NCBI GenBank assembly: GCA_020200935.1
Contig: JAIVHR010000194.1
Coordinates: 1-7,701 of the forward strand
Length of the DNA stretch: 7,701 nucleotides
DNA from: Sphingomonadales bacterium
GTDB taxonomy: Bacteria; Pseudomonadota; Alphaproteobacteria; Sphingomonadales; Sphingomonadaceae
Direction: 5' to 3'
The position numbers were made by a program, and so were the translations under genes. Below, piece by piece: positions 1 through 5,665 of the stretch (position 1 is its first letter; each line of letters starts with the position of its first letter). The notes beneath the pieces are model-generated. The model did not search any database and had not been told where the DNA came from. It was given only the letters and a program-made list of their open reading frames with translations.

Positions 1-1062
1 GTCGATTTCGTCGAGCGTGTAGCCGACGGCGAGCTTGGCGGCGACCTTGGCGATCGGAAAGCCGGTCGCCTTGGAGGCCAGCGCCGAACTGCGCGAGACC
101 CGCGGATTCATCTCGATCACCACCAGCCGCCCGTCCGCCGGATTGACCGCGAACTGGACGTTCGACCCGCCGGTCTCGACGCCGATCTCACGCAGAACGG
201 CGATCGATGCATTGCGCATGATCTGATATTCTTTGTCGGTCAGCGTCAGCGCCGGGGCGACGGTGATGCTGTCGCCGGTATGCACCCCCATCGGATCGAC
301 ATTCTCGATCGAGCAGATGATGATGGCATTGTCGGCGCGGTCGCGAACGACCTCCATCTCATATTCCTTCCAGCCGAGCAGGCTTTCGTCGATCAGTATC
401 TGCCCGACCGGCGAGGCTTCGAGCCCGGTGCGGCAATAATATTCGAATTCCTCGCGGTTATAGGCAACCCCGCCGCCGGTGCCGCCGAGGGTGAAGGCCG
501 GGCGGATGATCGCCGGCAGACCGATCTCGTCGAGAAAGCCCATCGCCCTGGCGAAGCCCTGCGCGCGGTCATAGCCGGTGACCTTGCCGTCCTGATCGGT
601 GAGCTTGGGCGAAGCGGCGATCGCGGAGCGCGGACTTTCGAGCCCGATCCGGTCCATCGCCTCGCGGAAGCGCTCGCGATCCTCGGCCTTGTCGATCGCG
701 TCGGCGTCGGCGCCGATCAGCTCGACGCCGTATTTTTCGAGCGTTCCGTCCTGATCGAGCGCCAGCGCCGTATTGAGCGCCGTCTGCCCGCCCATCGTCG
801 GCAGCACCGCGTCCGGGCGCTCCTTGGCGATGATCTTGGCGACGATTTCAGGCGTGATCGGCTCGACATAGGTCGCATCCGCGAGCTCGGGATCGGTCAT
901 GATCGTCGCCGGGTTGGAGTTGACGAGCACCACCCGATACCCCTCCTCCTTCAGCGCCTTCAATGCCTGCGTCCCCGAATAATCGAACTCGCAGGCCTGG
1001 CCGATAATGATCGGCCCGGCGCCGATGACGAGGATCGAGGAGATGTCGGTGCGGCGGGGCAT
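1..1062 (-). CDS. carB: Carbamoyl-phosphate synthase large subunit, N-terminal part (runs off the window)
   Basis: Large subunit of cytosolic carbamoyl-phosphate synthase, which uses ammonia delivered by CarA, bicarbonate and two ATP to make carbamoyl phosphate for pyrimidines and arginine. Translating the minus strand from ATG at 1062 gives 354 uninterrupted residues, about a third of the usual length of roughly 1,070; the rest lies beyond base 1. Visible are the N-terminal signature [17 protein letters not shown] (14-30), [10 protein letters not shown] (48-57), the ATP-grasp glycine loop [12 protein letters not shown] (191-202), [16 protein letters not shown] (226-241), and [20 protein letters not shown] (317-336), which holds the expected metal-binding Glu317 and Asn319. 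Between about 150 and 180 there is a stretch of around 20 residues not found in the E. coli protein. A GGAG motif lies 11 bases before the ATG, inside the upstream RraB-like gene, whose TGA shares one base with this start (TGATG). Translational coupling is therefore likely. Confidence 0.97.
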   Translation of the reverse strand, partial: MPRRTDISSILVIGAGPIIIGQACEFDYSGTQALKALKEEGYRVVLVNSNPATIMTDPELADATYVEPITPEIVAKIIAKERPDAVLPTMGGQTALNTALALDQDGTLEKYGVELIGADADAIDKAEDRERFREAMDRIGLESPRSAIAASPKLTDQDGKVTGYDRAQGFARAMGFLDEIGLPAIIRPAFTLGGTGGGVAYNREEFEYYCRTGLEASPVGQILIDESLLGWKEYEMEVVRDRADNAIIICSIENVDPMGVHTGDSITVAPALTLTDKEYQIMRNASIAVLREIGVETGGSNVQFAVNPADGRLVVIEMNPRVSRSSALASKATGFPIAKVAAKLAVGYTLDEID

Positions 1063-1376
1063 CAGTGTCTGTTCTCCACGCGGGTTTCCCATCCGTCGAA
1101 ATCGACGTCGGTATCTTCGACGAGGCTCTCGATTTCGCGCGCCATGGCGGATATCGCTTCTTCGGTCGCGGGCTGGTCGCGTTCGGCGATGATTACCCAA
1201 ACATCGTCGAACAAACGCGGTTTGCAGTCGCGCCACCCCAGTTGCTCGAGTTTTCGTTCCAAACCGGAAAGTTCGTCCCGGTTTCCGTAGAGCCAGATAT
1301 TCACCGGCCGCGCCACGGCTGCGATATCGCCCTGTTCGTAAAGCAGCTCCAGCACCCGTTTGTTCGGATCGACCAT
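1062..1376 (-). CDS. RraB-like protein (ribonuclease E inhibitor domain family)
   Basis: Small acidic protein of 104 residues (106 if the ATG at 1382 is used). The C-terminal stretch [17 protein letters not shown] matches the family-typical VEYDGW motif of RraB, a protein that binds RNase E and modulates mRNA decay in enterobacteria. The middle part ([20 protein letters not shown], then a GW and an IIAE strand) fits the alternating strand/helix pattern of that fold. Whether it acts on RNase E here is not shown; this is a domain-level assignment from memory. The start at 1376 is preferred because TAGG lies 8 bases upstream, whereas it lies only 2 bases before the ATG at 1382. The TGA overlaps the carB ATG by one base, so the two genes are probably one transcript with coupled translation. 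Its 5' end faces the toxin-antitoxin pair across a short divergent spacer of about 60 bases. Confidence 0.7.
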   Translation of the reverse strand: MVDPNKRVLELLYEQGDIAAVARPVNIWLYGNRDELSGLERKLEQLGWRDCKPRLFDDVWVIIAERDQPATEEAISAMAREIESLVEDTDVDFDGWETRVENRH

Positions 1377-1381
1377 CGCCA

Positions 1382-1410
1382 TTGCCTAAAATGCTCGCAT
1401 TGCATACATT
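1382..1410 (+). promoter_or_regulatory. Putative promoter of the toxin-antitoxin operon
   Basis: TTGCCT at 1382-1387 and TACATT at 1405-1410 are separated by 17 bases; each matches the sigma-70 consensus at four of six positions. Transcription would begin near 1417, about 23 bases before the antitoxin ATG. The -35 box overlaps the start codon region of the divergent RraB-like gene. Assigned by eye only. Confidence 0.4.
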
Positions 1411-1422
1411 GACTGCATTGCA
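1397..1422 (+). repeat. GCATTGCA direct repeat, possible antitoxin operator
   Basis: GCATTGCA occurs at 1397-1404 and again at 1415-1422, 18 bases apart, so both copies lie on nearly the same DNA face. The second half also gives a TTGCA...TGCAA inverted pair (1400-1404 and 1419-1423). The copies flank the putative -10 box and start point of the toxin-antitoxin operon. Ribbon-helix-helix antitoxins usually repress their own operon through paired short sites, so this is a plausible operator. That role is inferred. Confidence 0.35.
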
Positions 1423-1439
1423 ACCATCGGAATCAGGCC

Positions 1440-1712
1440 ATGGGCAGCATCACAATTCGCAAGATCGAGGACTGGATGAAGGCGCGCTTGCGGCTGCGCG
1501 CGGCGGAAGCGGGGCGCTCGATGGAAGAAGAAGTGCGGCAAATCCTTCGCAAGGAGCTGGAGCGCACCGATCCGGAAAGCTATTCGCCGGGCATGGCCCC
1601 CAGACCCGGCGAAGGCTTCGGCAGTTACCTCGTTCGGATCAGCCGGCCCGGCGTCGATCTGGATCTGCCCGAGCGGGAGGTTTCTCACCGCGATCCTCCC
1701 GATTTCAGGTGA
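1440..1712 (+). CDS. FitA/VapB-like ribbon-helix-helix antitoxin
   Basis: Antitoxin of 90 residues, expected to bind and block the adjoining PIN-domain nuclease and to repress the operon. The N-terminus [20 protein letters not shown] followed by [16 protein letters not shown] (residues 21-36) is the typical FitA-like ribbon-helix-helix: a short DNA-contacting strand, then two helices with the [13 protein letters not shown] signature. The tail, about residues 50-90, ends in [16 protein letters not shown], resembling the toxin-binding tails of FitA-type antitoxins (LPxRxxxREPPDF). The length is normal for the family. The start at 1440 is chosen because the strand begins immediately after it; a weak purine-rich ribosome site (GGAATCAGG) lies just upstream. 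The TGA overlaps the GTG start of the toxin by four bases, the usual toxin-antitoxin arrangement. It lies antisense to the car genes on both sides. Confidence 0.9.
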   Translation: MGSITIRKIEDWMKARLRLRAAEAGRSMEEEVRQILRKELERTDPESYSPGMAPRPGEGFGSYLVRISRPGVDLDLPEREVSHRDPPDFR

Positions 1713-2122
1713 TACTCCTCGATACCAACGTGTTAAGCGAATTGTTGCGCCCCGATCCGGACCAGCGGGTGATCGACTGGGTGGATGCGCATACCGACCA
1801 GGCTCATGTTCCGGCGCAGGTTCTTGCCGAAATCCTCTATGGCGCCCGGCTGCTCGAAGACCATCGGCGCAGGTCCACGCTGATGCATGCGATCGGTTTG
1901 CAGCTGATCCGGTTCGACGATCGGATCGTGCCGTTCGATCGTGCGGCGGCCGAAAGCTATGGCCCGCTGAAGGCGCGCATGAGGCAGGCGGGAACGCCGC
2001 TGCCCGAAGTCGATGCGCAGATCGCCGCAACGGCGATGGCGCATGAAGCACCGCTGGCGACCCGCAATCTGAAGGATTTCGAACGCACGGGCATCGCGCT
2101 GATCGATCCCTGGAGCGCGTGA
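1709..2122 (+). CDS. FitB/VapC-like PIN-domain toxin
   Basis: PIN-domain ribonuclease toxin of 137 residues, expected to cleave RNA in a metal-dependent way when free of its antitoxin. The GTG start at 1709 overlaps the antitoxin stop as GTGA. The same frame is open far upstream, but the PIN fold starts exactly here with [15 protein letters not shown]. The acidic metal-binding set is present: Asp5, Glu41 (in VLAEILYGA), Asp102 (in LPEVDAQIAATA) and Asp123 (in TRNLKDFE). The position usually held by Thr in the Glu41 motif is Val38, a small deviation. The closing IDPWSA resembles the end of FitB-type proteins. No strong ribosome site is seen before the GTG, so translation is probably coupled to the antitoxin. 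All catalytic residues are present, so the toxin looks functional. FitB and VapC labels overlap; the exact subfamily is uncertain. Confidence 0.9.
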   Translation: MILLDTNVLSELLRPDPDQRVIDWVDAHTDQAHVPAQVLAEILYGARLLEDHRRRSTLMHAIGLQLIRFDDRIVPFDRAAAESYGPLKARMRQAGTPLPEVDAQIAATAMAHEAPLATRNLKDFERTGIALIDPWSA

Positions 2123-2152
2123 GCGAGGCGGTACGCCTGAGGAACGGGTAGC

Positions 2153-2194
2153 CCCCCTCTCCCCAGCCTTCTCCCCCTGAAGGGGGCGAGGGAG
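2153..2194. repeat. REP-like palindromic repeat, single copy
   Basis: The core CCCCCT-GA-AGGGGG (2173-2186) is a perfect hairpin with six-base arms, preceded by a CCCTCTCCCC-like stretch (2154-2164) and followed by GCGAGGGAG. It has the same layout as the two palindromes inside carA (3391-3414 and 3498-3519), so they appear to be one family. It lies between the toxin stop and the decayed carB start. A hairpin here could also affect the end of the toxin transcript, but there is no T-run to make a standard terminator. Confidence 0.75.
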
Positions 2195-2195
2195 T

Positions 2196-2246
2196 TGGCC
2201 CGGTGCCTGTGGTGCGGATTGCGGAGATGTCGGTGCGTTCGGGCAT
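2196..2246 (-). pseudogene. carB: Decayed duplicate of the carB 5' end (about 17 codons)
   Basis: Read on the minus strand from ATG at 2246, this stretch begins MPERTDISAI, against [10 protein letters not shown] of the real carB, then continues RTTGTGP against LVIGAGP. I count 39 identical bases of 51 without a gap, and 26 of 31 over 2216-2246 against 1032-1062. After codon 17 the similarity stops and the REP-like repeat begins. The ATG follows directly on the TAA of the upstream 193-residue gene (TAAATG), with a GAAGG ribosome-site-like motif before it, as expected for a former operon junction. The frame stays open further left, but past the repeat it has no CarB similarity and runs antisense to the toxin genes. 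It is best read as the scar of a rearrangement that separated carA from carB. Confidence 0.65.
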
Positions 2247-2828
2247 TTAGCTGCCATCGCCTTCTTCGACCGCCTCATTACCAATGAATCCCAAACTGAT
2301 GTCATGATCAGCGGCATCGGACGCGGCGAACATGCGGGTTATGCAAGAGAGGCTGTTATCTGCCGTGGTATAGTCCAAGTCCTGCAAATATTCAGGCTTG
2401 AAGGTCAATGTCGATGGACCCAAGGACGTCAGCACGCTTCCCTCGTCCAATTCGCATGCGGACTCCAAGGCGGCAGCAAATTGTTCAATGGGCTGATCAG
2501 GATCGAAGGCCGGCACGCGACCGAGCATCCCCCTCGCCCGCAGCCACTCCCGGGCTTGCGCCTTTTCCAGAGATCGATCTTCCCGCCGCGAAAATTCATA
2601 GAAGGCTTCCGATTGTTCTTCGTCCTCGATTGTCAGGATATAAAACGGATGGATGGCGGCCCTGAGGCATCGCAATTTGAGGTCCGACATTTCCCCCAAG
2701 TCGCTGATGGTCACGACATCGGACTGCATCAGATCGGCGTATTCAATGCTGACATTTGCTCGCGCGATGTCGCACTGGACGATCGCCTGAACGGTTTCCT
2801 CGTAAGTCGGTGGTGGAAGGTCTATCAC
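2247..2828 (-). CDS. Hypothetical protein in the car locus
   Basis: A 193-residue acidic protein that I do not recognise. It begins with GTG at 2828 overlapping the carA TGA by four bases (GTGA), so it is probably translated from the carA transcript. No signal peptide or membrane segment is visible. A mixed hydrophobic/acidic region (HPFYILTIEDEEQSEAFYEF, about residues 60-79) is followed by a charged, probably helical part (SRREDRSLEKAQAREWLRAR). The C-terminus ends EAVEEGDGS. Base use differs from its neighbours: I count 61 G/C in 120 bases at 2281-2400, against 46 in 60 at 6061-6120. The lower GC suggests acquisition from outside. Its TAA directly abuts the decayed carB start. The unbroken frame and tight coupling argue that it is a real gene; function unknown. 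Confidence 0.75.
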   Translation of the reverse strand: MIDLPPPTYEETVQAIVQCDIARANVSIEYADLMQSDVVTISDLGEMSDLKLRCLRAAIHPFYILTIEDEEQSEAFYEFSRREDRSLEKAQAREWLRARGMLGRVPAFDPDQPIEQFAAALESACELDEGSVLTSLGPSTLTFKPEYLQDLDYTTADNSLSCITRMFAASDAADHDISLGFIGNEAVEEGDGS

Positions 2829-4105
2829 CGCACCATCCCCACAAATTTCCCGAACAAATAAGCGCTGTCCTGCGGGCCGGGGCTGGCTTCGGGGTGGTAT
2901 TGGACGCCGAAGACGCGGCCGCCCTCAATCTCCAGCCCGCACAGGCTGCCGTCGAACAGGCTGACATGCGTCGCCGTCACGCCATCGGGCAAAGTGTCGA
3001 TATCGACCGCGAAGCCGTGATTCATGCTGGTGATCTCGACCCTGCCGTCGGCGAGGCGCTTGACCGGGTGGTTGGCGCCGCGATGGCCCTGGTGCATCTT
3101 GGTCGTCTTCGCCCCCGCCGCCAGGCCGAGCAGCTGGTGGCCGAGGCAGATGCCGAAGACCGGCTTTCCGCTGTCGATCAGCCGGCGGATCACCGGCACC
3201 GCATATTCCCCGGTCGCCGCCGGGTCGCCGGGGCCGTTCGAGAGGAAGATGCCGTCGGGGGCGTGGCGCATGACGTCTTCGTAGGAGGCCACCGCCGGCA
3301 ACACCGTCACCTTGGCGCCGGCGGCAACGAGATGGCGGAAGATGTTGCGCTTCGAGCCGTAATCGATGGCGACGATGTGGGGGCGCTGCTCCCTCTCCCC
3401 TTCAGGGGAGAGGGCCGGGGAGAGGGGGAGTCCGCCGCCTTGGACGCCATCGCCCGAGAAGCAATCCCCCTCTCCTTCCGCCGCTTCGCGGCTCCCTCCT
3501 CTCCCCTGAAGGGGAGAGGGCTTTTCATACCCGAAACCCAGGCGCCAGAGCCCATCGCCCCATTCGTGGAGCTGTTTGCACGACACATCCCTGGCGAGGT
3601 CCATCCCCTCCAGCCCCGGAAAGGCCCGCGCCTTCTCAAGCAGCGCCTCGATATCGAACTCCCCGCCGGCGCTATGCGCGATCACGCCGTCGGGCGCGCC
3701 CCCGATCCGGATGAGCCGGGTCAGCGCCCGCGTGTCGACCCCGGCGAGGCCGATCCGTCCATTCGCGCGCAGCCATGCATCGAAGCGCTGGGTGGCGCGG
3801 AAATTGCTCGGGTCGGTGACGTCCTCGCGCACCACGCAGCCCACGGCATGCGCGTCGGTCGCCTCGATATCCTCGAGATTGGCGCCGACATTGCCGATAT
3901 GGGGAAAGGTGAAGGTGATGATCTGGGCGGCGTAGGAGGGATCGGTCATGATCTCCTGATAGCCGGTCATCGCGGTGTTGAAGCAGACCTCGCCGACCGC
4001 CTCGCCCTCGGCGCCGAAGCCCCGGCCCCAGACCGTGGTGCCGTCGGCCAGGACCAACACGCCCGTCGCTCCTTCAGGCGCGGGGTTCGGTCCGGCGTCA
4101 GCCAT
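2825..4105 (-). CDS. carA: Carbamoyl-phosphate synthase small (glutaminase) subunit with in-frame repeat insertion
   Basis: Small subunit of carbamoyl-phosphate synthase; it hydrolyses glutamine and passes ammonia to CarB. The start at 4105 (MADAGPNPAPEG) has AGGA ten bases upstream; the frame is open to an ATG at 4147, but those 14 extra residues do not look like CarA. The N-terminal domain shows FNTAMTGYQEIMTDPSYA (42-59), TFPHIGNVG (66-74) and GLAGVDTRALTRLIR (119-133). The class I glutaminase domain shows FLSNGPGDP (287-295), GICLGHQLLGLA with nucleophile Cys320, and QYHPEASPGP with His404 and Glu406. The protein has 426 residues, against about 380-390 usually. The excess is a Gly/Pro/Ser/Glu-rich stretch at about 196-239, encoded by two palindromic repeats, lying in the linker just before the glutaminase domain (PHIVAIDYGSKRN). 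The frame is intact and the catalytic triad present, so the gene is probably functional. The next gene overlaps its stop. Confidence 0.97.
   Translation of the reverse strand: MADAGPNPAPEGATGVLVLADGTTVWGRGFGAEGEAVGEVCFNTAMTGYQEIMTDPSYAAQIITFTFPHIGNVGANLEDIEATDAHAVGCVVREDVTDPSNFRATQRFDAWLRANGRIGLAGVDTRALTRLIRIGGAPDGVIAHSAGGEFDIEALLEKARAFPGLEGMDLARDVSCKQLHEWGDGLWRLGFGYEKPSPLQGRGGSREAAEGEGDCFSGDGVQGGGLPLSPALSPEGEREQRPHIVAIDYGSKRNIFRHLVAAGAKVTVLPAVASYEDVMRHAPDGIFLSNGPGDPAATGEYAVPVIRRLIDSGKPVFGICLGHQLLGLAAGAKTTKMHQGHRGANHPVKRLADGRVEITSMNHGFAVDIDTLPDGVTATHVSLFDGSLCGLEIEGGRVFGVQYHPEASPGPQDSAYLFGKFVGMVR
3391..3519. repeat. Paired inverted REP-like element (REPIN-like) inside carA
   Basis: Two hairpins flank a short spacer. 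The first (3391-3414) has perfect ten-base arms, CCCTCTCCCC and GGGGAGAGGG, around TTCA. The second (3498-3519) has perfect nine-base arms around TGAA. TTCA and TGAA are reverse complements, so the copies face each other. Each has a further G-rich or C-rich block on its inner side (3417-3430 and 3466-3475). A small hairpin GCCGC-TTC-GCGGC lies at 3480-3492. This is the architecture of REP doublets (REPINs/BIMEs). The element is read through by carA without a stop or frameshift, adding about 44 residues. No REP-associated transposase is present in the window. Confidence 0.85.
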
Positions 4106-4243
4106 GGGATGGTGTTCCTGTATCTCGCGAGTCTGCCGGGCGCGCAAACGGCTGTCAGCTAGGCGCGGGGCGGTATCGGGTCAATGTCTGTTCAAGGCGC
4201 TTGTCCACAGCTAGGTATGAAAGCGCGATTTTACCATATTGTG

Positions 4244-4316
4244 CTCCCGCGCAGGCAGGAGCCCAGGGCGGCATGCGCCATCGCCCGCGGCCCTGGATTC
4301 CTGCTTTCGCAGGAAT
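4244..4316. repeat. Large inverted-repeat element between carA and the yqeY-like gene
   Basis: The right end is a perfect hairpin, ATTCCTGC-TTTC-GCAGGAAT (4297-4316). The left end is an imperfect one bounded by CTCC and GGAG (4244-4261). In addition, GCAGGAGCCCAGGGC (4255-4269) pairs with the segment 4290-4304 at 13 of 15 positions, so the unit of about 73 bases can fold as one cruciform. Read as protein, repeats of this kind give the familiar spurious PAQAGAQ...RPWIPAFAGI string, which I know from many sphingomonad and other alphaproteobacterial genomes. The rest of the divergent spacer (4106-4243) holds no gene or promoter I can defend. Confidence 0.8.
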
Positions 4317-4341
4317 ACACCGAAGCCAAGGACCCGAACCC

Positions 4342-4797
4342 ATGATCCGCGACGACATCAAATCCGCGCAGGTGACCGCGATGAAATCCGGCGAGAAGCA
4401 GCGGCTCGGTGCGCTGCGGCTGATCCTCGCCAAAATCAAGGACCGCGATATCGAGCTGCGCAGCGGGGGCGATGCCAAGGATGACGACGCGCTGGTCATC
4501 GAAGTGCTGCAGAAGATGGTCAAGCAGCGCCGCGAATCGATCTCGATGTATGAGAGCGGCGGCCGGCAGGAGCTCGCCGACGTCGAAAAGGCCGAGCTCG
4601 CGGTGATCGAGGAGTTCCTGCCCAAACAGATGGACGAGACCGAGACGCAGGCGGTGATCGACGCGGCGATCGCCGAGACCGGCGCCGGCGGCCCGCAGGA
4701 TATGGGCAAGGTGATGGGGCTGCTCAAAGCGCGCCACGGCGCCGATCTCGACATGGGCAAGGCGAGCGGCATGGTGAAGGCCAGGCTGGCGGGTTGA
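4342..4797 (+). CDS. GatB/YqeY domain-containing protein
   Basis: A 151-residue soluble protein of the GatB/YqeY family, related to the C-terminal tRNA-binding helical domain of the GatB amidotransferase subunit. The standalone YqeY function is not settled; a tRNA-related role is inferred from the domain. Family signatures are clear: KSAQVTAMKSGEKQRLGALRLILAKIKDRDIE (residues 8-39), VLQKMVKQRRESISMYESGGRQELADVEKAELAVIEEFLPKQM (54-96), and the C-terminal GPQDMGKVMGLLKARHGADLDMGKAS. The length is typical. The start at 4342 is preferred because AAGGA lies about nine bases upstream and the family begins MIRDDIK or similar. The frame is open back to 4201, but that extension is only the inverted repeat read through. 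Placement between carA and dnaG-rpoD is a common alphaproteobacterial order. Confidence 0.95.
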   Translation: MIRDDIKSAQVTAMKSGEKQRLGALRLILAKIKDRDIELRSGGDAKDDDALVIEVLQKMVKQRRESISMYESGGRQELADVEKAELAVIEEFLPKQMDETETQAVIDAAIAETGAGGPQDMGKVMGLLKARHGADLDMGKASGMVKARLAG

Positions 4798-4824
4798 TGC
4801 GCGCCGCCCGACGGTCGATATAAG
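4794..4824 (+). promoter_or_regulatory. Putative promoter of the lipoprotein gene
   Basis: TATAAG (4819-4824) matches the sigma-70 -10 box at five of six positions. TTGATG (4794-4799) is a possible -35 box, matching at four of six, but the spacer is 19 bases, longer than ideal. The -35 box overlaps the stop of the yqeY-like gene. Transcription would begin near 4831, leaving a leader of about 40 bases. Confidence 0.35.
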
Positions 4825-4837
4825 GCGCTTGATCCGG

Positions 4838-4870
4838 TTCAGGACCGGTTTAGGACCAGCCTAGGAAAAG
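4838..4870 (+). repeat. Three 11-base tandem units before the lipoprotein start
   Basis: TTCAGGACCGG (4838-4848), TTTAGGACCAG (4849-4859) and CCTAGGAAAAG (4860-4870) are consecutive. The first two agree at 9 of 11 positions and the third agrees with the second at 7 of 11. The third supplies the AGGAAA ribosome site of the lipoprotein gene. The 11-base period is about one helical turn. The array could bind a repressor or present several Shine-Dalgarno-like sites, or it could be chance. Confidence 0.4.
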
Positions 4871-4872
4871 TC

Positions 4873-5580
4873 ATGAATCTGCCCCGCGCCGCTTTCGCTA
4901 TGCTCACCCTCTCGCTCGCGCTCGCCGCCTGCGCCTCCGAGCCCGAACGCGCGTCCGACGATGCCGAGGGCGGCGAGCTGAGCGAGACCAAGGATATCGT
5001 CGCGCCGACCGATTTTACGTCGCTGACCTTGGGCGGCGCGGTGCAGGGGCCGCTCGGACCCGAGGTCGAAGCCTCGCTGGTCTCGGGCGATGTCGCGCTC
5101 GGGAATATCTCGAGCAGCGTCTATTGCCCTTCGGGAATGGCAGCTTGCGACCCGGAAAATGCGGCGGAAGGCACCATCTATACCTATGTCTACCGCATCC
5201 GCCCCGGTTTCGACGGCCCCAATGACGAAGGCTTCGCGATGCCCGAGCGGGTCGTGCCGGTCGAGCGCGCCCAGAATTTCGCGCTCGGCTTTCCCGCCCA
5301 CGGCTTTACCGGCGTCGCCGGATTCGACGTCGCCGAGGCGCGCAATGCACTTGCCGACGGCTTCAATGTCGTGATCAGCTGCTCGGACGGAATTCTCTCC
5401 TGGAGCCTGCCCGCCGAAGCGGGCTGGAGCACCGGCGAGACGATCACCTTCTTCTGGCAGACGACGCAACCGCCGGTCGGCCCCGAGGGCGAATATCGCT
5501 TCGCCGGCGACGGCCGCGAAGCGACGGGCCGCGGCCCGATGCCCGCCGAGGGCGGCGAGATGGCGCAGGTCTGCGGGTAA
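4873..5580 (+). CDS. Putative lipoprotein of unknown function
   Basis: A 235-residue exported protein. The N-terminus has a short basic start (MNLPRAAF), a hydrophobic stretch (AMLTLSLALA) and a lipobox LAAC with Cys20 as the expected lipidated residue. Ala21 and Ser22 follow rather than Asp, so outer-membrane sorting is likely by the rule known from E. coli. An acidic, probably disordered stretch follows (residues 23-42), then a domain rich in Gly, Pro and aromatic residues (TYVYRIRPGFDGPNDEGF, about 104-121; SWSLPAEAGW, 176-185; ITFFWQTTQP, 191-200). Four further cysteines (85, 92, 170, 234) could form two disulfides in the periplasm. I recognise no family. The start at 4873 has AGGAAA about five bases upstream. 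It sits between the yqeY-like gene and dnaG with an apparent promoter of its own, so it need not be co-regulated with either. Confidence 0.85.
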   Translation: MNLPRAAFAMLTLSLALAACASEPERASDDAEGGELSETKDIVAPTDFTSLTLGGAVQGPLGPEVEASLVSGDVALGNISSSVYCPSGMAACDPENAAEGTIYTYVYRIRPGFDGPNDEGFAMPERVVPVERAQNFALGFPAHGFTGVAGFDVAEARNALADGFNVVISCSDGILSWSLPAEAGWSTGETITFFWQTTQPPVGPEGEYRFAGDGREATGRGPMPAEGGEMAQVCG

Positions 5581-5652
5581 ACTCGGCGGCAAATCCTGAC
5601 GACGATATGTGAACAGCCCGATTGAATTTTCCCGCCCGACCCGTTAACGCAT

Positions 5653-5658
5653 TATAAT
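5653..5658 (+). promoter_or_regulatory. Perfect TATAAT box just before dnaG
   Basis: A consensus -10 hexamer lies seven bases before the dnaG ATG (5666), in the only A/T-rich stretch of the spacer 5581-5665. No -35 box sits at normal spacing; TTGAAT at 5622-5627 is 25 bases away. If used, transcription would begin at or next to the ATG. No Shine-Dalgarno motif is seen, which would fit a leaderless transcript. Otherwise the match is chance. Confidence 0.4.
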
Positions 5659-5665
5659 AAGCGCT

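Noticed and set aside
280..1290. 336-residue plus-strand frame over carB and the RraB-like gene
   Set aside because: It is the complement of clear CarB sequence and carries no motif.
1382..1708. Upstream open frame joined to the PIN toxin, suggesting a 246-residue fused protein
   Set aside because: This stretch is the antitoxin gene read in another frame; the PIN fold begins exactly at the GTG at 1709.
2173..2186. Rho-independent terminator after the toxin gene
   Set aside because: The hairpin is followed by GCGAGGGAG rather than a T-run, and it belongs to the repeat family also found in carA.
1386..2195. 286-residue minus-strand frame starting at the carB scar
   Set aside because: Beyond the first 17 codons it has no CarB similarity, passes through a repeat and is antisense to the toxin-antitoxin genes; it is a high-GC shadow frame.
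4106..4147. Longer CarA start at 4147
   Set aside because: The 14 extra residues do not resemble CarA, and the ATG at 4105 has AGGA at a suitable distance.
2756..4162. 468-residue plus-strand frame over carA
   Set aside because: It is the complement of carA, lacks any recognisable motif and is expected in high-GC DNA.
4201..4341. N-terminal extension of the GatB/YqeY-like frame back to 4201
   Set aside because: The extra residues (PAQAGAQ..., RPWIPAFAGI) are the inverted repeat read through; the family start and ribosome site are at 4342.
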